Below, piece by piece: positions 1-14,300 of a stretch of 64,000 nucleotides of DNA; positions within the stretch are counted from its first letter, which is position 1; each line of letters begins with the position of its first letter. Made by a program: the position numbers and the translations under genes. The notes beneath the pieces were generated by a model that was not told the origin of the DNA, ran no database searches, and saw nothing but the letters and a program-made list of their open reading frames with translations. Source of the stretch: Dermacentor variabilis (lineage: Eukaryota; Arthropoda; Arachnida; Ixodida; Ixodidae); contig NW_027460291.1 of NCBI RefSeq assembly GCF_050947875.1, forward strand, positions 24,713,868 through 24,777,867, given 5' to 3'.

Positions 1-80
1 TCATCTTGGGTAACTAGGTATGTGCCACTGGGAGTGTGCCGATCCACGATTACTAAAACGATCCCTTAAACTTAACTTAT

Positions 81-166
81 GCCGGCTGGAATCGATCCCA
101 CGCCACAGGGATTCCTCAACCTCAGAAAACTGGCGCATTAGCAGGCTGCGCCACATATGCATGTGG
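81..166 (-). other. tRNA-like module (A-box/B-box) of the satellite monomer
   Basis: Read on the minus strand, 153-142 is TGGCGCAGCCTG, a good match to the RNA polymerase III A box (TRGCNNAGYNGG), and 98-88 is GGATCGATTCC, one base from the B-box consensus GGTTCGANTCC. They are 55 nt apart start to start, within the range for internal Pol III promoters with a long variable arm. Positions 131-153 form a perfect 7-bp stem (TGGCGCA/TGCGCCA) with a 9-nt loop where a D arm would be. The T stem is imperfect and the presumed acceptor arms do not pair, so this is not a tRNA gene but looks tRNA-derived, as in SINEs. A TTTT run between the boxes could stop Pol III early. The module recurs in nearly every monomer. 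Confidence 0.6.
151..166. other. Short perfect hairpin CCACAT-N4-ATGTGG
   Basis: Six-base perfect inverted repeat with a 4-nt loop just upstream (minus strand) of the A-box-like motif. Most monomers repeat it; some carry CCAGAT, which breaks the stem. Confidence 0.6.
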
Positions 167-238
167 AATGTGCCGGTCCTCAATGAACCTCTTTGATGCC
201 AACACTTTAGCGAGCTACGCCATAAACGCATTGGGTAT

Positions 239-253
239 CCGACACTCTGTCGG
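239..253. other. Short perfect hairpin CCGACA-CTC-TGTCGG
   Basis: Six-base perfect inverted repeat with a 3-nt loop, placed relative to the second A-box-like motif much as 151-166 is placed relative to the first. Many monomers carry CCGATA instead, which leaves one G-T wobble. Confidence 0.6.
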
Positions 254-1032
254 TGCTGGTCTTCAATAAAGCACTTTGAGCCTTCTTAGGTCACTGGGTA
301 TGTGCCAGTAGGTGAGTGCCTCTCTTCCATGTATGTCTTTCACGTCATCTTGGGTAACTAGGTATGTGCCATTGGGAGTCTCCCGATCCACGATGACTAA
401 AACGATCCCTTAAACTTAACTTATGTTGGCTGGAATCGATTCTAGGCCACAAGGATTCCTCAACCTCAGAAAACTGGCGCATGAGCAGGCTGTGCCACAT
501 ATGCATGTGGAATGTGCCGGTCCTCAATGAACCTCTTTGATGCCAACACTTTAGCGAGCTACGCCATAAATGCATTGGGTATCCGACACTCTGTCGGTGC
601 TGGTCTTCAATAAAGCACTTTGAGCCTTCTTAGGTCACTGGGTATGTGCCAGTAGGTGAGTGCCTCTCTTCCATGTACGTCTTTCACGTCATCTTGGGTA
701 ACTAGGTATGTGCCACTGGGAGTCTCCCGATCCACGATGACTAAAACGATCCCTTAAACTTAACTTAAGTTGGCTGGAATCGATCCCAGGCCACAAGGAT
801 TCCTCAACCTCAGAAAACTGGCGCATGAGCAGGCTGCGCCAGATATGCATGTGGAATGTGCCGGTCCTCAATGAACCTCTTTGATGCCAACATTTTAGCA
901 AGCTACGCCGTAAATGCATTGGGTATGTGATACTCTGTCGGTGCTGCTCTTCAATAAAGCACTTTGAGCCTACTTAGGTCACTGGGTGTGTGCCAGTAGG
1001 TGACTGCCTCTCTTCCATGTACGTCTTTCACA

Positions 1033-4000
1033 TCATCTTGGGTAACTAGGTATGTGCCACTGGGAGTGTGCCTATCCAAGATTCCTAAAACGATCCCTTA
1101 AACTTAACTTATGCTGGCTGGAATCGATCCCACGCCACAAGGATTCCTCAACCTCAGAAAACTGGCGCATTAGCAGGCTGCGCCACATATGCATGTGGAA
1201 TGTGCCGGTCCTCAATGAACCTCTTTGATGCCAACACTTTAGCGAGCTACGCCATAAATGCATTGGGTATCCGATACTCTGTCGGTGCTGGTCTTCAATA
1301 AAGCACTTTGAGCCTTCTTAGGTCACTGGGTATGTGCCAGTAGGTGAGTGCCTCTCTTCCATGTACGTCTTTCACGTCATCTTGGGTAACTAGGTATGTG
1401 CCACTGGGAGTCTCCCGATCCACGATGACTAAAACGATCCCTTAAACTTAACTTAAGTTGGCTGGAATCGATCCCAGGCCACAAGGATTCCTCAACCTCA
1501 GAAAACTGGCGCATGAGCAGGCTGCGCCAGATATGCATGTGGAATGTGCCGGTCCTCAATGAACCTCTTTGATGCCAACACTTTAGCGAGCTACGCCATA
1601 ATTGCATTGGGTATCCGACACTCTGTCGGTGCTGGTCTTCAATAAAGCAGTTTGAGCCTCCTTAGGTCACTGGGTGTGTGCCAGTAGGTGACTGCCTCCC
1701 TTCCATGTACGTCTTTCACGTCATCTTGGGCAACTAGGTATGTGCCACTGGGAGTGTGCCGCTCCACGATTACTAAAACGATCCCTTAAACTTAACTTAT
1801 GCCGGCTGGAATCGATCCCACGCCACAGGGATTCCTCAACCTCAGAAAACTGGCGCATTAGCAGGCTGTGCCACATATGCATGTGGAATGTGCCGGTCCT
1901 CAATGAACCTCTTTGATGCCAACACTTTAGCGAGCTACGCCATAAATGCATTGGATATCCGATACTATGTCGGTGCTGGTCTTCAATAAAGCACTTTGAG
2001 CCTACTTAGGTCACTGGGTGTGTGCCAGTAGGTGAGTGCCTCTCTTCCATGTACGTCTTTCACGTCATCTTGGGTAACTAGGTATATGCCACAGGGATTG
2101 TGCCGATCCACGATACTAAAACGATCCCTTAATTAAACTTAACTTATGCCGGCTGGAATCGATCCCACGCCACAGGGATTCCTCAACCTCAGAAAACTGG
2201 CGCATTAGCAGGCTGTGCCACATATGCATGTGGAATGGGCCGGTCCTCAATGAACCTCTTTGATGCCAACACTTTAGCGAGCTACGCCATAAATGCATTG
2301 GGTATCCGACACTCTGTCGGTGCTGGTCTTAAATAAAGCACTTTGAGCCTACTTAGGTCACTGGGTGTGTGCCAGTAGGTGACTGCCTCTCTTCCATGTA
2401 CGTCTTTCACGTCATCTTGGGTAACTAGGTATGTGCCACTGGGAGTGTGCCGATCCACGATGACTAGAACGATCCCTTAAACTTAACTTATGCCGGCTGG
2501 AATCGATCCCACGCCACAAGGATTCCTCAACCTCAGAAAACTGGCGCATGAGCAGGCTGCGCCACTTATGCATGTGGAATGCGCCGGTCCTCAATGAACC
2601 TCTTTGATGTCAACACTTTAGCGAGCAACGCCATAAATGCATTGGGTATCCGATACTCTGTCGGTGCTGGTCTTCAATAAAGCACTTTGAGCCTTCTTAG
2701 GTCACTGGGTATGTGCCAGTAGGTGAGTGCCTCTCCTCCATGTACGTCTTTCACGTCATCTTGGGTAACTAGGTATGTGCCACATGGAGTCTGCCGATCC
2801 AGGATGACTAAAACGTTCCCTTAAACTTAACCTATGCCGGCTGGAATCGATCCCACGCCACAAGGATTTCTCAACCTCAGAAAACTGGCGCATTAGCAGG
2901 CTGCGCCACATATGCATGTGGAATGTGCCGGTCCTCAATGAACCTCTTTGATGCCAACATTTTAGCAAGCTACGCCGTAAATGCATTGGGTATGTGATAC
3001 TCTGTCGGTGCTGCTCTTCAATAAAGCACTTTGAGCCTACTTAGGTCACTGGGTGTGTGCCAGTAGGTGACTGCCTCTCTTCCATGTACGTCTTTCACAT
3101 CATCTTGGGTAACTAGGTATGTGCCACTGGGAGTGTGCCTATCCAAGATTCCTAAAACGATCCCTTAAACTTAACTTATGCTGGCTGGAATCGATCCCAC
3201 GCCACAAGGATTCCTCAACCTCAGAAAACTGGCGCATTAGCAGGCTGCGCCACATATGCATGTGGAATGTGCCGGTCCTCAATGAACCTCTTTGATGCCA
3301 ACACTTTAGCGAGCTACGCCATAAATGCATTGGGTATCCGATACTCTGTCGGTGCTGGTCTTCAATAAAGCACTTTGAGCCTTCTTAGGTCACTGGGTAT
3401 GTGCCAGTAGGTGAGTGCCTCTCTTCCATGTACGTCTTTCACGTCATCTTGGGTAACTAGGTATGTGCCACTGGGAGTCTCCCGATCCACGATGACTAAA
3501 ACGATCCCTTAAACTTAACTTAAGTTGGCTGGAATCGATCCCAGGCCACAAGGATTCCTCAACCTCAGAAAACTGGCGCATGAGCAGGCTGCGCCAGATA
3601 TGCATGTGGAATGTGCCGGTCCTCAATGAACCTCTTTGATGCCAACACTTTAGCGAGCTACGCCATAATTGCATTGGGTATCCGACACTCTGTCGGTGCT
3701 GGTCTTCAATAAAGCAGTTTGAGCCTGCTTAGGTCACTGGGTGTGTGCCAGTAGGTGACTGCCTCCCTTCCATGTACGTCTTTCACGTCATCTTGGGCAA
3801 CTAGGTATGTGCCACTGGGAGTGTGCCGATCCACGATTACTAAAACGATCCCTTAAACTTAACTTATGCCGGCTGGAATCGATCCCACGCCACAGGGATT
3901 CCTCAACCTCAGAAAACTGGCGCATTAGCAGGCTGTGCCACATATGCATGTGGAATGTGCCGGTCCTCAATGAACCTCTTTGATGCCAACACTTTAGCGA

Positions 4001-5166
4001 GCTACGCCATAAATGCATTGGATATCCGATACTATGTCGGTGCTGGTCTTCAATAAAGCACTTTGAGCCTACTTAGGTCACTGGGTGTGTGCCAGTAGGT
4101 GAGTGCCTCTCTTCCATGTACGTCTTTCACGTCATCTTGGGTAACTAGGTATATGCCACAGGGATTGTGCCGATCCACGATACTAAAACGATCCCTTAAT
4201 TAAACTTAACTTATGCCGGCTGGAATCGATCCCACGCCACAGGGATTCCTCAACCTCAGAAAACTGGCGCATTAGCAGGCTGTGCCACATATGCATGTGG
4301 AATGGGCCGGTCCTCAATGAACCTCTTTGATGCCAACACTTTAGCGAGCTACGCCATAAATGCATTGGGTATCCGACACTCTGTCGGTGCTGGTCTTAAA
4401 TAAAGCACTTTGAGCCTACTTAGGTCACTGGGTGTGTGCCAGTAGGTGACTGCCTCTCTTCCATGTACGTCTTTCACGTCATCTTGGGTAACTAGGTATG
4501 TGCCACTGGGAGTGTGCCGATCCACGATGACTAGAACGATCCCTTAAACTTAACTTATGCCGGCTGGAATCGATCCCACGCCACAAGGATTCCTCAACCT
4601 CAGAAAACTGGCGCATGAGCAGGCTGCGCCACTTATGCATGTGGAATGCGCCGGTCCTCAATGAACCTCTTTGATGTCAACACTTTAGCGAGCAACGCCA
4701 TAAATGCATTGGGTATCCGATACTCTGTCGGTGCTGGTCTTCAATAAAGCACTTTGAGCCTTCTTAGGTCACTGGGTATGTGCCAGTAGGTGAGTGCCTC
4801 TCCTCCATGTACGTCTTTCACGTCATCTTGGGTAACTAGGTATGTGCCACATGGAGTCTGCCGATCCAGGATGACTAAAACGTTCCCTTAAACTTAACCT
4901 ATGCCGGCTGGAATCGATCCCACGCCACAAGGATTTCTCAACCTCAGAAAACTGGCGCATTAGCAGGCTGCGCCACATATGCATGTGGAATGTGCCGGTC
5001 CTCAATGAACCTCTTTGATGCCAACACTTTAGCGAGCTACGCCATAAATGCATTGGGTATCCGATACTCTGTCGGTGCTGGTCTTCAATAAAGCACTTTG
5101 AGCCTTCTGAGGTCACTGGGTACGTGCCAGTAGGTGACTGCCTCTCTTCCATGTACGTCTTTCACG
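1033..5166. repeat. Higher-order repeat: two 6-monomer blocks of 2,067 bp
   Basis: Monomers starting at 1033, 1377, 1721, 2065, 2412 and 2756 recur in the same order and with the same diagnostic variants (the CTATCCAAGATTCC variant, the AAGTTGGC variant, the AATT insertion, the CTAGAACG variant, the CACATGGAGTCTG variant) at 3100, 3444, 3788, 4132, 4479 and 4823. The shift is 2,067 bp (five 344-bp units plus one 347-bp unit). Only a few substitutions separate the copies. Confidence 0.85.
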
Positions 5167-7921
5167 TCATCTTGGGTAACTAGGTACGTGCCACTGGGAG
5201 TGTGCCGATCCACGATTACTAAAACGATCCCTTAAACTTAACTTATGCCGGCTGGAATCGATCCCACGCCACAGGGATTCCTCAACCTCAGAAAACTGGC
5301 GCATTAGCAGGCTGCGCCACATATGCATGTGGAATGTGCCGGTCCTCAATGAACCTCTTTGATGCCAACACTTTAGCGAGCTACGCCATAAACGCATTGG
5401 GTATCCGACACTCTGTCGGTGCTGGTCTTCAATAAAGCACTTTGAGCCTTCTTAGGTCACTGGGTATGTGCCAGTAGGTGAGTGCCTCTCTTCCATGTAT
5501 GTCTTTCACGTCATCTTGGGTAACTAGGTATGTGCCATTGGGAGTCTCCCGATCCACGATGACTAAAACGATCCCTTAAACTTAACTTATGTTGGCTGGA
5601 ATCGATTCTAGGCCACAAGGATTCCTCAACCTCAGAAAACTGGCGCATGAGCAGGCTGTGCCACATATGCATGTGGAATGTGCCGGTCCTCAATGAACCT
5701 CTTTGATGCCAACACTTTAGCGAGCTACGCCATAAATGCATTGGGTATCCGACACTCTGTCGGTGCTGGTCTTCAATAAAGCACTTTGAGCCTTCTTAGG
5801 TCACTGGGTATGTGCCAGTAGGTGAGTGCCTCTCTTCCATGTACGTCTTTCACGTCATCTTGGGTAACTAGGTATGTGCCACTGGGAGTCTCCCGATCCA
5901 CGATGACTAAAACGATCCCTTAAACTTAACTTAAGTTGGCTGGAATCGATCCCAGGCCACAAGGATTCCTCAACCTCAGAAAACTGGCGCATGAGCAGGC
6001 TGCGCCAGATATGCATGTGGAATGTGCCGGTCCTCAATGAACCTCTTTGATGCCAACACTTTAGCGCGCTACGCCATAATTGCATTGGGTATCCGACACT
6101 CTGTCGGTGCTGGTCTTCAATAAAGCAGTTTGAGCCTGCTTAGGTCACTGGGTGTGTGCCAGTAGGTGACTGCCTCCCTTCCATGTACGTCTTTCACGTC
6201 ATCTTGGGCAACTAGGTATGTGCCACTGGGAGTGTGCCGATCCACGATTACTAAAACGATCCCTTAAACTTAACTTATGCCGGCTGGAATCGATCCCACG
6301 CCACAGGGATTCCTCAACCTCAGAAAACTGGCGCATTAGCAGGCTGTGCCACATATGCATGTGGAATGTGCCGGTCCTCAATGAACCTCTTTGATGCCAA
6401 CACTTTAGCGAGCTACGCCATAAATGCATTGGATATCCGATACTATGTCGGTGCTGGTCTTCAATAAAGCACTTTGAGCCTACTTAGGTCACTGGGTGTG
6501 TGCCAGTAGGTGAGTGCCTCTCTTCCATGTACGTCTTTCACGTCATCTTGGGTAACTAGGTATATGCCACAGGGATTGTGCCGATCCACGATACTAAAAC
6601 GATCCCTTAATTAAACTTAACTTATGCCGGCTGGAATCGATCCCACGCCACAGGGATTCCTCAACCTCAGAAAACTGGCGCATTAGCAGGCTGTGCCACA
6701 TATGCATGTGGAATGGGCCGGTCCTCAATGAACCTCTTTGATGCCAACACTTTAGCGAGCTACGCCATAAATGCATTGGGTATCCGACACTCTGTCGGTG
6801 CTGGTCTTAAATAAAGCACTTTGAGCCTACTTAGGTCACTGGGTGTGTGCCAGTAGGTGACTGCCTCTCTTCCATGTACGTCTTTCACGTCATCTTGGGT
6901 AACTAGGTATGTGCCACTGGGAGTGTGCCGATCCACGATGACTAGAACGATCCCTTAAACTTAACTTATGCCGGCTGGAATCGATCCCACGCCACAAGGA
7001 TTCCTCAACCTCAGAAAACTGGCGCATGAGCAGGCTGCGCCACTTATGCATGTGGAATGCGCCGGTCCTCAATGAACCTCTTTGATGTCAACACTTTAGC
7101 GAGCAACGCCATAAATGCATTGGGTATCCGATACTCTGTCGGTGCTGGTCTTCAATAAAGCACTTTGAGCCTTCTTAGGTCACTGGGTATGTGCCAGTAG
7201 GTGAGTGCCTCTCCTCCATGTACGTCTTTCACGTCATCTTGGGTAACTAGGTATGTGCCACATGGAGTCTGCCGATCCAGGATGACTAAAACGATCCCTT
7301 AAACTTAACCTATGCCGGCTGGAATCGATCCCACGCCACAAGGATTTCTCAACCTCAGAAAACTGGCGCATTAGCAGGCTGCGCCACATATGCATGTGGA
7401 ATGTGCCGGTCCTCAATGAACCTCTTTGATGCCAACACTTTAGCGAGCTACGCCATAAATGCATTGGGTATCCGATACTCTGTCGGTGCTGGTCTTCAAT
7501 AAAGCACTTTGAGCCTTCTGAGGTCACTGGGTACGTGCCAGTAGGTGACTGCCTCTCTTCCATGTACGTCTTTCACGTCATCTTGGGTAACTAGGTATGT
7601 GCCACTGGGAGTGTGCCGATCCACGATTACTAAAACGATCCCTTAAACTTAACTTATGCCGGCTGGAATCGATCCCACGCCACAGGGATTCCTCAACCTC
7701 AGAAAACTGGCGCATTAGCAGGCTGCGCCACATATGCATGTGGAATGTGCCGGTCCTCAATGAACCTCTTTGATGCCAACACTTTAGCGAGCTACGCCAT
7801 AAACGCATTGGGTATCCGACACTCTGTCGGTGCTGGTCTTCAATAAAGCACTTTGAGCCTACTTAGGTCACTGGGTGTGTGCCAGTAGGTGACTGCCTCT
7901 CTTCCATGTACGTCTTTCACG
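3444..7921. repeat. Overlapping higher-order repeat, shift 2,411 bp (7 monomers)
   Basis: The run of variants from 3444 through 5510 recurs from 5855 through 7921 with a shift of 2,411 bp, seven monomers. It overlaps the 6-monomer block at 1033-5166, so the array changed its block size within a few kilobases. Confidence 0.8.
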
Positions 7922-10900
7922 TCATCTTGGGTAACTAGGTATGTACCACTGGGAGTCTCCCGATCCACGATGACTAAAACGATCCCTTAAACATAACTTA
8001 TGTTGGCTGGAATCGATCCTAGGCCACAAGGATTCCTCAACCTCAGAAAACTGGCGCATTAGAAGGCTGCGTCACATATGCTTGTGGCGTGTGCCGGTCC
8101 TCAATGAACCTCTTTGATGCGAACATATTAGCGAGCTACGCCATAAATGCATTGGGTATCCGATACTCTGTCGGTGCTGGTCTTCAATAAAGCACTTTCA
8201 GCCTTCTTAGGTCACTGGGTATGTGCCAGTAGGTGACTGCCTCTCTTCCATGTACGTCTTTCACATCATCTTGGGTAACTAGGTATGTGCCACTGGGAGT
8301 GTGCCTATCCAAGATTACTAAAACGATCCCTTAAACTTAACTTATGCTGGCTGGAATCGATTCCACGCCACAACGATTCCTCAACCTCAGAAAACTGGCG
8401 CATGAGCAGGCTGTGCCACATATGCATGTGGAATGTGCCGGTCCTCAATGAACCTCTTTGATGCCAACACTTTAGCGAGCTACGCCATAAATGCATTGGG
8501 TATCCGACACTCTGTCGGTGCTGGTCTTAAATAAAGCACTTTGAGCCTACTTAGGTCACTGGGTGTGTGCCAGTAGGTCACTGCCTCTCTTCCATGTACG
8601 TCTTTCACGTCATCTTGGGTAACTAGGTATGTGCCACTGGGAGTCTCCCGATCCACGATGACTAAAACGATCCCTTAAACTTAACTTAAGTTGGCTGGAA
8701 TCGATCCCAGGCCACAAGGATTCCTCAACCTCAGAAAACTGGCGCATGAGCAGGCTGCGCCACTTATGCATGTGGAATGCGCCGGTCCTCAATGAACCTC
8801 TTTGATGCCAACACTTTAGCGAGCAACGCCATAAATGCATTGGGTATCCGATACTCTGTCGGTCCTTGTCTTCAATAAAGCACTTTGAGCCTTCTTAGGT
8901 CACTGGGTATGTGCCAGTAGGTCAGTGCCTCTCCTCCATGTACGTCTTTCACGTCATCTTGGGTAACTAGGTATGTGCCACATGGAGTCTGCCGATCCAG
9001 GATGACTAAAACGATCCCTTAAACTTAACCTATGCCGGCTGGAATCGATCCCACGCCACAAGGATTTCTCAACCTCAGAAAACTGGCGCATTAGCAGGCT
9101 GCGCCACATATGCATGTGGAATGTGCCGGTCCTCAATGAACCTCTTTGATGCCAACACTTTAGCGAGCTACGCCATAAATGCATTGGGTGTCCGACACTC
9201 TGTCGGTGCTGGTCTTCAATAAAGCACTTTGAGCCTTCTGAGGTCACTGGGTACGTGCCAGTAGGTGACTGCCTCTCCTCCATGTACGTCTTTCACGTCA
9301 TCTTGGGTAACTAGGTATGTGCCACAGGGAGTGTGCCGATCCACGATTACTAAAACGATCCCTTAAACTTAACTTATGCCGGCTGGAATCGATCCCACGC
9401 CACAGGGATTCCTCAACCTCAGAAAACTGGCGCATTAGCAGGCTGCGCCACATATGCATGTGGAATGTGCCGGTCCTCAATTAAGCTCGTTGATGTCAAC
9501 ACTTTAGCGAGCTACGCCATCAATGCATTGGGTATCCGATACTCTGTCGGTGCTGGTCTTCAATAAAGCACTTTGAGCCTACTTAGGTCACTGGGTGTGT
9601 GCCAGTAGGTGAGTGTCTCTCTTCCATGTACGTCTTTCACGTCATCTTGGGTAACTAGGTATGTGCCACTGGGAGTGTGCCGATCCTCGATGACTAAAAC
9701 GATCCCTTAAACTTAACTTATGTTGACTGGAATCGATCCCACGCCACAAGGATTCCTCAACCTCAGAAAACTGGCGCATTAGCAGGCTGCGCCACATATG
9801 CATGTGGAATGTGCCGGTCCTCAATGAACCTCTTTGATGCCAACATTTTAGCAAGCTACGCCGTAAATGCATTGGGTATGTGATACTCTGTCGGTGCTGC
9901 TCTTCAATAAAGCACTTTGAGCCTACTTAGGTCACTGGGTGTGTGCCAGTAGGTGACTGCCTCTCTTCCATGTACGTCTTTCACGTAATCTTGGGTAACT
10001 AGGTATGTGCCACTGGGAGTGTGCCGCTCCACGGTGACTAAAACGATCCCTTGAACTTAACTTATGCCGGCTGGAATCGATCCCACGCCACAAGGATTCC
10101 TCAACCTCAGAAAACTGGCGCATTAGCAGGCTGCGCCACATATGCATGTGGAATGTGCCGGTCCTCAATGAACCTCTTTGATGCCAACACTTTAGCGAGC
10201 TACGCCATAAATGCATTGGGTATCCGATACTCTGTCGGTGCTGGTCTTCAATAAAGCACTTTGAGCCTTCTTAGGTCACTGGGTATGTGCCAGTAGGTGA
10301 GTGCCTCTCTTCCATGTACGTCTTTCACGTCATCTTGGGTAACTAGGTATGTGCCACTGGGAGTCTCCCGATCCACGATGACTAAAACGATCCCTTAAAC
10401 TTAACTTAAGTTGGCTGGAATCGATCCCAGGCCACAAGGATTCCTCAACCTCAGAAAACTGGCGCATGAGCAGGCTGCGCCAGATATGCATGTGGAATGT
10501 GCCGGTCCTCAATGAACCTCTTTGATGCCAACACTTTAGCGAGCTACGCCATAATTGCATTGGGTATCCGACACTCTGTCGGTGCTGGTCTTCAATAAAG
10601 CAGTTTGAGGCTGCTTAGGTCACTGGGTGTGTGCCAGTAGGTGACTGCCTCCCTTCCATGTACGTCTTTCACGTCATCTTGGGCAACTAGGTATGTGCCA
10701 CTGGGAGTGTGCCGATCCACGATTACTAAAACGATCCCTTAAACTTGACTTATGCCGCCTGGAATCGATCCCACGCCACAGGGATTCCTCAACCTCAGAA
10801 AACTGGCGCATTAGCAGGCTGTGCCACATATGCATGTGGAATGTGCCGGTCCTCAATGAACCTCTTTGATGCGAACACTTTAGCGAGCTACGCCATAAAT

Positions 10901-11364
10901 GCATTGGATATCCGATACTATGTCGGTGCTGGTCTTCAATAAAGCACTTTGAGCCTACTTAGGTCACTGGGTGTGTGCCAGTAGGTGAGTGCCTCTCTTC
11001 CATGTACGTCTTTCACGTCATCTTGGGTAACTAGGTATATGCCACTGGGATTGTGCCGATCCACGATACTAAAACGATCCCTTAATTAAACTTAACTTAT
11101 GCCGGCTGGAATCGATCCCACGCCACAGGGATTCCTCAACCTCAGAAAACTGGCGCATTAGCAGGCTGTGCCACATATGCATGTGGAATGGGCCGGTCCT
11201 CAATGAACCTCTTTGATGCCAACACTTTAGCGAGCTACGCCATAAATGCATTGGGTATCCGACACTCTGTCGGTGCTGGTCTTAAATAAAGCACTTTGAG
11301 CCTACTTAGGTCACTGGGTGTGTGCCAGTAGGTGACTGCCTCTCTTCCATGTACGTCTTTCACG

Positions 11365-14300
11365 TCATCTTGGGTAACTAGGTATGTGCCACTGGGAGTG
11401 TGCCGTTCCACAATGACTAAAACAATCCCTTAAACTTAACTTACACCGGCTGGAACCGATCCCACGCCACAAGGATTCCTCAACCTCAGAAAACTGGCGC
11501 ATTAGCAGGCTGCGCCACATATGCATGTGGAATGTGCCGGTCCTCAATGAACCTCTTTGATGCCAACACTTTAGCAAGCTGCGCCATAAATGCATTGCGT
11601 ATGTCATACTCTGTCGGTCTGGTCTTCAATAAAGCACTTTGACCCTACTTAGGTCACTTGGTTTGTGCCAGTAGGTGACTGCCTCTCTTCCATGTACTTC
11701 TTTCACGTCATCTTGGGTAACTAGGTATGTGCCACTGGGAGTGTGCCGATCCACGATCTAGAACGATCCCTTAAACTTAACTTATGCCGGCTGCAATCGA
11801 TCCCACGCCACAAGGATTCCTCAACCTCAGAAAACTGGCGCATGAGCAGGCTGCGCCACTTATGCATGTGGAATGCGCCGGTCCTCAATGAACCTCTTTG
11901 ATGTCAACACTTTAGCGAGCAACGCCATAAATGCATTGGGTATCCGATACTCTGTCGGTGCTGGTCTTCAATAAAGCACTTTGAGCCTTCTGAGGTCACT
12001 GGGTACGTGCCAGTAGGTGACTGCCTCTCTTCCATGTACGTCTTTCACGTCATCTTGGGTAACTAGGTATGTGCCACTGGGAGTGTGCCGATCCACGATT
12101 ACTAAAACGATCCCTTAAACTTAACTTATGCCGGCTGGAATCGATCCCACGCCACAGGGATTCCTCAACCTCAGAAAACTGGCGCATTAGCAGGCTGCGC
12201 CACATATGCATGTGGAATGTGCCGGTCCTCAATGAACCTCTTTGATGCCAACACTTTAGCGAGCTACGCCATAAACGCATTGGGTATCCGACACTCTGTC
12301 GGTGCTGGTCTTCAATAAAGCACTTTGAGCCTACTTAGGTCACTGGGTGTGTGCCAGTAGGTGACTGCCTCTCTTCCATGTACGTCTTTCACGTCATCTT
12401 GGGTAACTAGGTATGTGCCACTGGGAGTGTGCCGATCCACGATGACTAAAACGATCCCTTAATTAAACTTAACTTATGCCGGCTGGAATCGATCCCACGC
12501 CACAAGGATTCTTCAACCTCAGAAGACTGGCGCATTAGAAGGCTGCGCCACATATGCTTGTGGCGTGTGCCGGTCCTGAATCAACCTCTTTGATGCGAAC
12601 ATATTAGCGAGCTACGCCATAAATGCATTGGGTATCCGATACTCTGTCGGTGCTGGTCTTCAATAAAGCGCTTTCAGCCTTCTTAGGTCACTGGGTATGT
12701 GCCAGTAGGTGACTGCCTCTCTTCCATGTACGTCTTTCACATCATCTTGGGTAACTAGGTATGTGCCACTGGGAGTGTGCCTATCCAAGATTACTAAAAC
12801 GATCCCTTAAACTTAACTTATGCTGGCTGGAATCGATCCCACGCCACAACGATTCCTCAACCTCAGAAAACTGGCGCATGAGCAGGCTGCGCCACATATG
12901 CATGTGGAATGTGCCGGTCCTCAATGAACCTCTTTGATGCCAACACTTTAGCGAGCTACGACATAAATGCATTGGGTATCCGACACTCTGTCGGTACTGG
13001 TCTTCAAAAAAGCAATTTGAGCCTTCTTAGGTCACTGGGTATGTGCCAGTAGGTGACTGCCTCTCTTCCATGTACGTTTTTCACGTCATCTTGGGTAACT
13101 AGGTATGTGCCACTGGGAGTGTGCCGATCCACGATTACTAAAACGATCCCTTAAACTCAACTTATGCCGGCTGGAATCGATCCCACGCCACAGGGATTCC
13201 TCAACCTCAGAAAACTGGCGCATTAGCAGGCTGTGCCACATATGCATGTGGAATGGGCCGGTCCTCAATGAACCTCTTTGATGCCAACACTTTAGCGAGC
13301 TACGCCATAAATGCATTGGGTATCCGATACTCTGTCGGTGCTGGTCTTCAATAAAGCACTTTGAGCCTTCTTAGGTCACTGGGTGTGTGCCAGTAGGTGA
13401 GTGCCTCTCTTCCATGTACGTCTTTCACGTCATCTTGGGTAACTAGGTATGTGCCACTGGGAGTCTCCCGATCCACGATGACTAAAAACGATACCTTAAA
13501 CTTAACTTACGTTGGCTGGAATCGATCCCAAGCCACAAGGATTCCTCAACCTCAGAAAACTGGCGCATTAGTAGGCTGCGCCACATATGCTTGTGGAGTG
13601 TGCCGGTCCTCAATGAACCTCTTTGAGGCGAACACTTTAGCGAGTTTCGCCATAAATGCATTGGGTATCCGATACTCTGTCGGTGCTGGTCTTCAATAAA
13701 GCACTTTGAGCCTTCTTAGGTCACTGGGTATGTGCCAGTAGGTGAGTGCCTCTCTTCCATGTATGTCTTTCACGTCATCTTGGGTAACTAGGTATGTGCC
13801 ATTGGGAGTCTCCCGATCCACGATGACTAAAACGATCCCTTGAACTTAACTTGTGTTGGCTGGAATCGATCCTAGGCCACAAGGATTCCTCAACCTCAGA
13901 AAACTGGCGCATGAGCAGGCTGTGCCACATATGCATGTGGAATGTGCCGGTCCTCAATGAACCTCTTTGATGCCAACACTTTAGCGAGCTACGCCATAAA
14001 TGCATTGGGTATCCGACACTCTGTCGGTGCTGGTCTTAAATAAAGCACTTTGAGCCTACTTAGGTCACTGGGTGTGTGCCAGTAGGTGACTGCCTCTCTT
14101 CCATGTACGTCTTTCACGTCATCTTGGGTAACTAGGTATGTGCCACTGGGAGTCTCCCGATCCACGATGACTAAAACGATCCCTTAAACTTAACTTATGT
14201 TGGCTGGAATCGATCCTAGGCCACAAGGATTCCTCAACCTCAGAAAACTGGCGCATGAGCAGGCTGCGCCACATATGCATGTGGAATGTGCCGGTCCTCA

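Larger units (their letters stand above)
1..344 (-). repeat. Representative satellite monomer with internal duplication
   Basis: First full monomer, used here for the internal layout. Two pairs of related segments lie in the same orientation: 170-189 against 253-272 (GTGCC/TGGTCNTCAAT/AAA type) and 8-36 against 289-318 (both contain GGTATGTGCCA). On the minus strand both copies of the first segment are followed by a short hairpin and then by an A-box-like TGGCG(C/T)AGC (142-153 and 211-222). This suggests that the 344-bp unit arose by fusion or duplication of a shorter ancestral module, then diverged. AATAAA is at 265-270 on the plus strand. Confidence 0.75.

Noticed and set aside
81..166. 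A genuine tRNA gene in each monomer
   Set aside because: The T stem has a mismatch, acceptor ends do not pair, and no normal anticodon arm forms. Only the promoter boxes and a D-arm-like stem are preserved.
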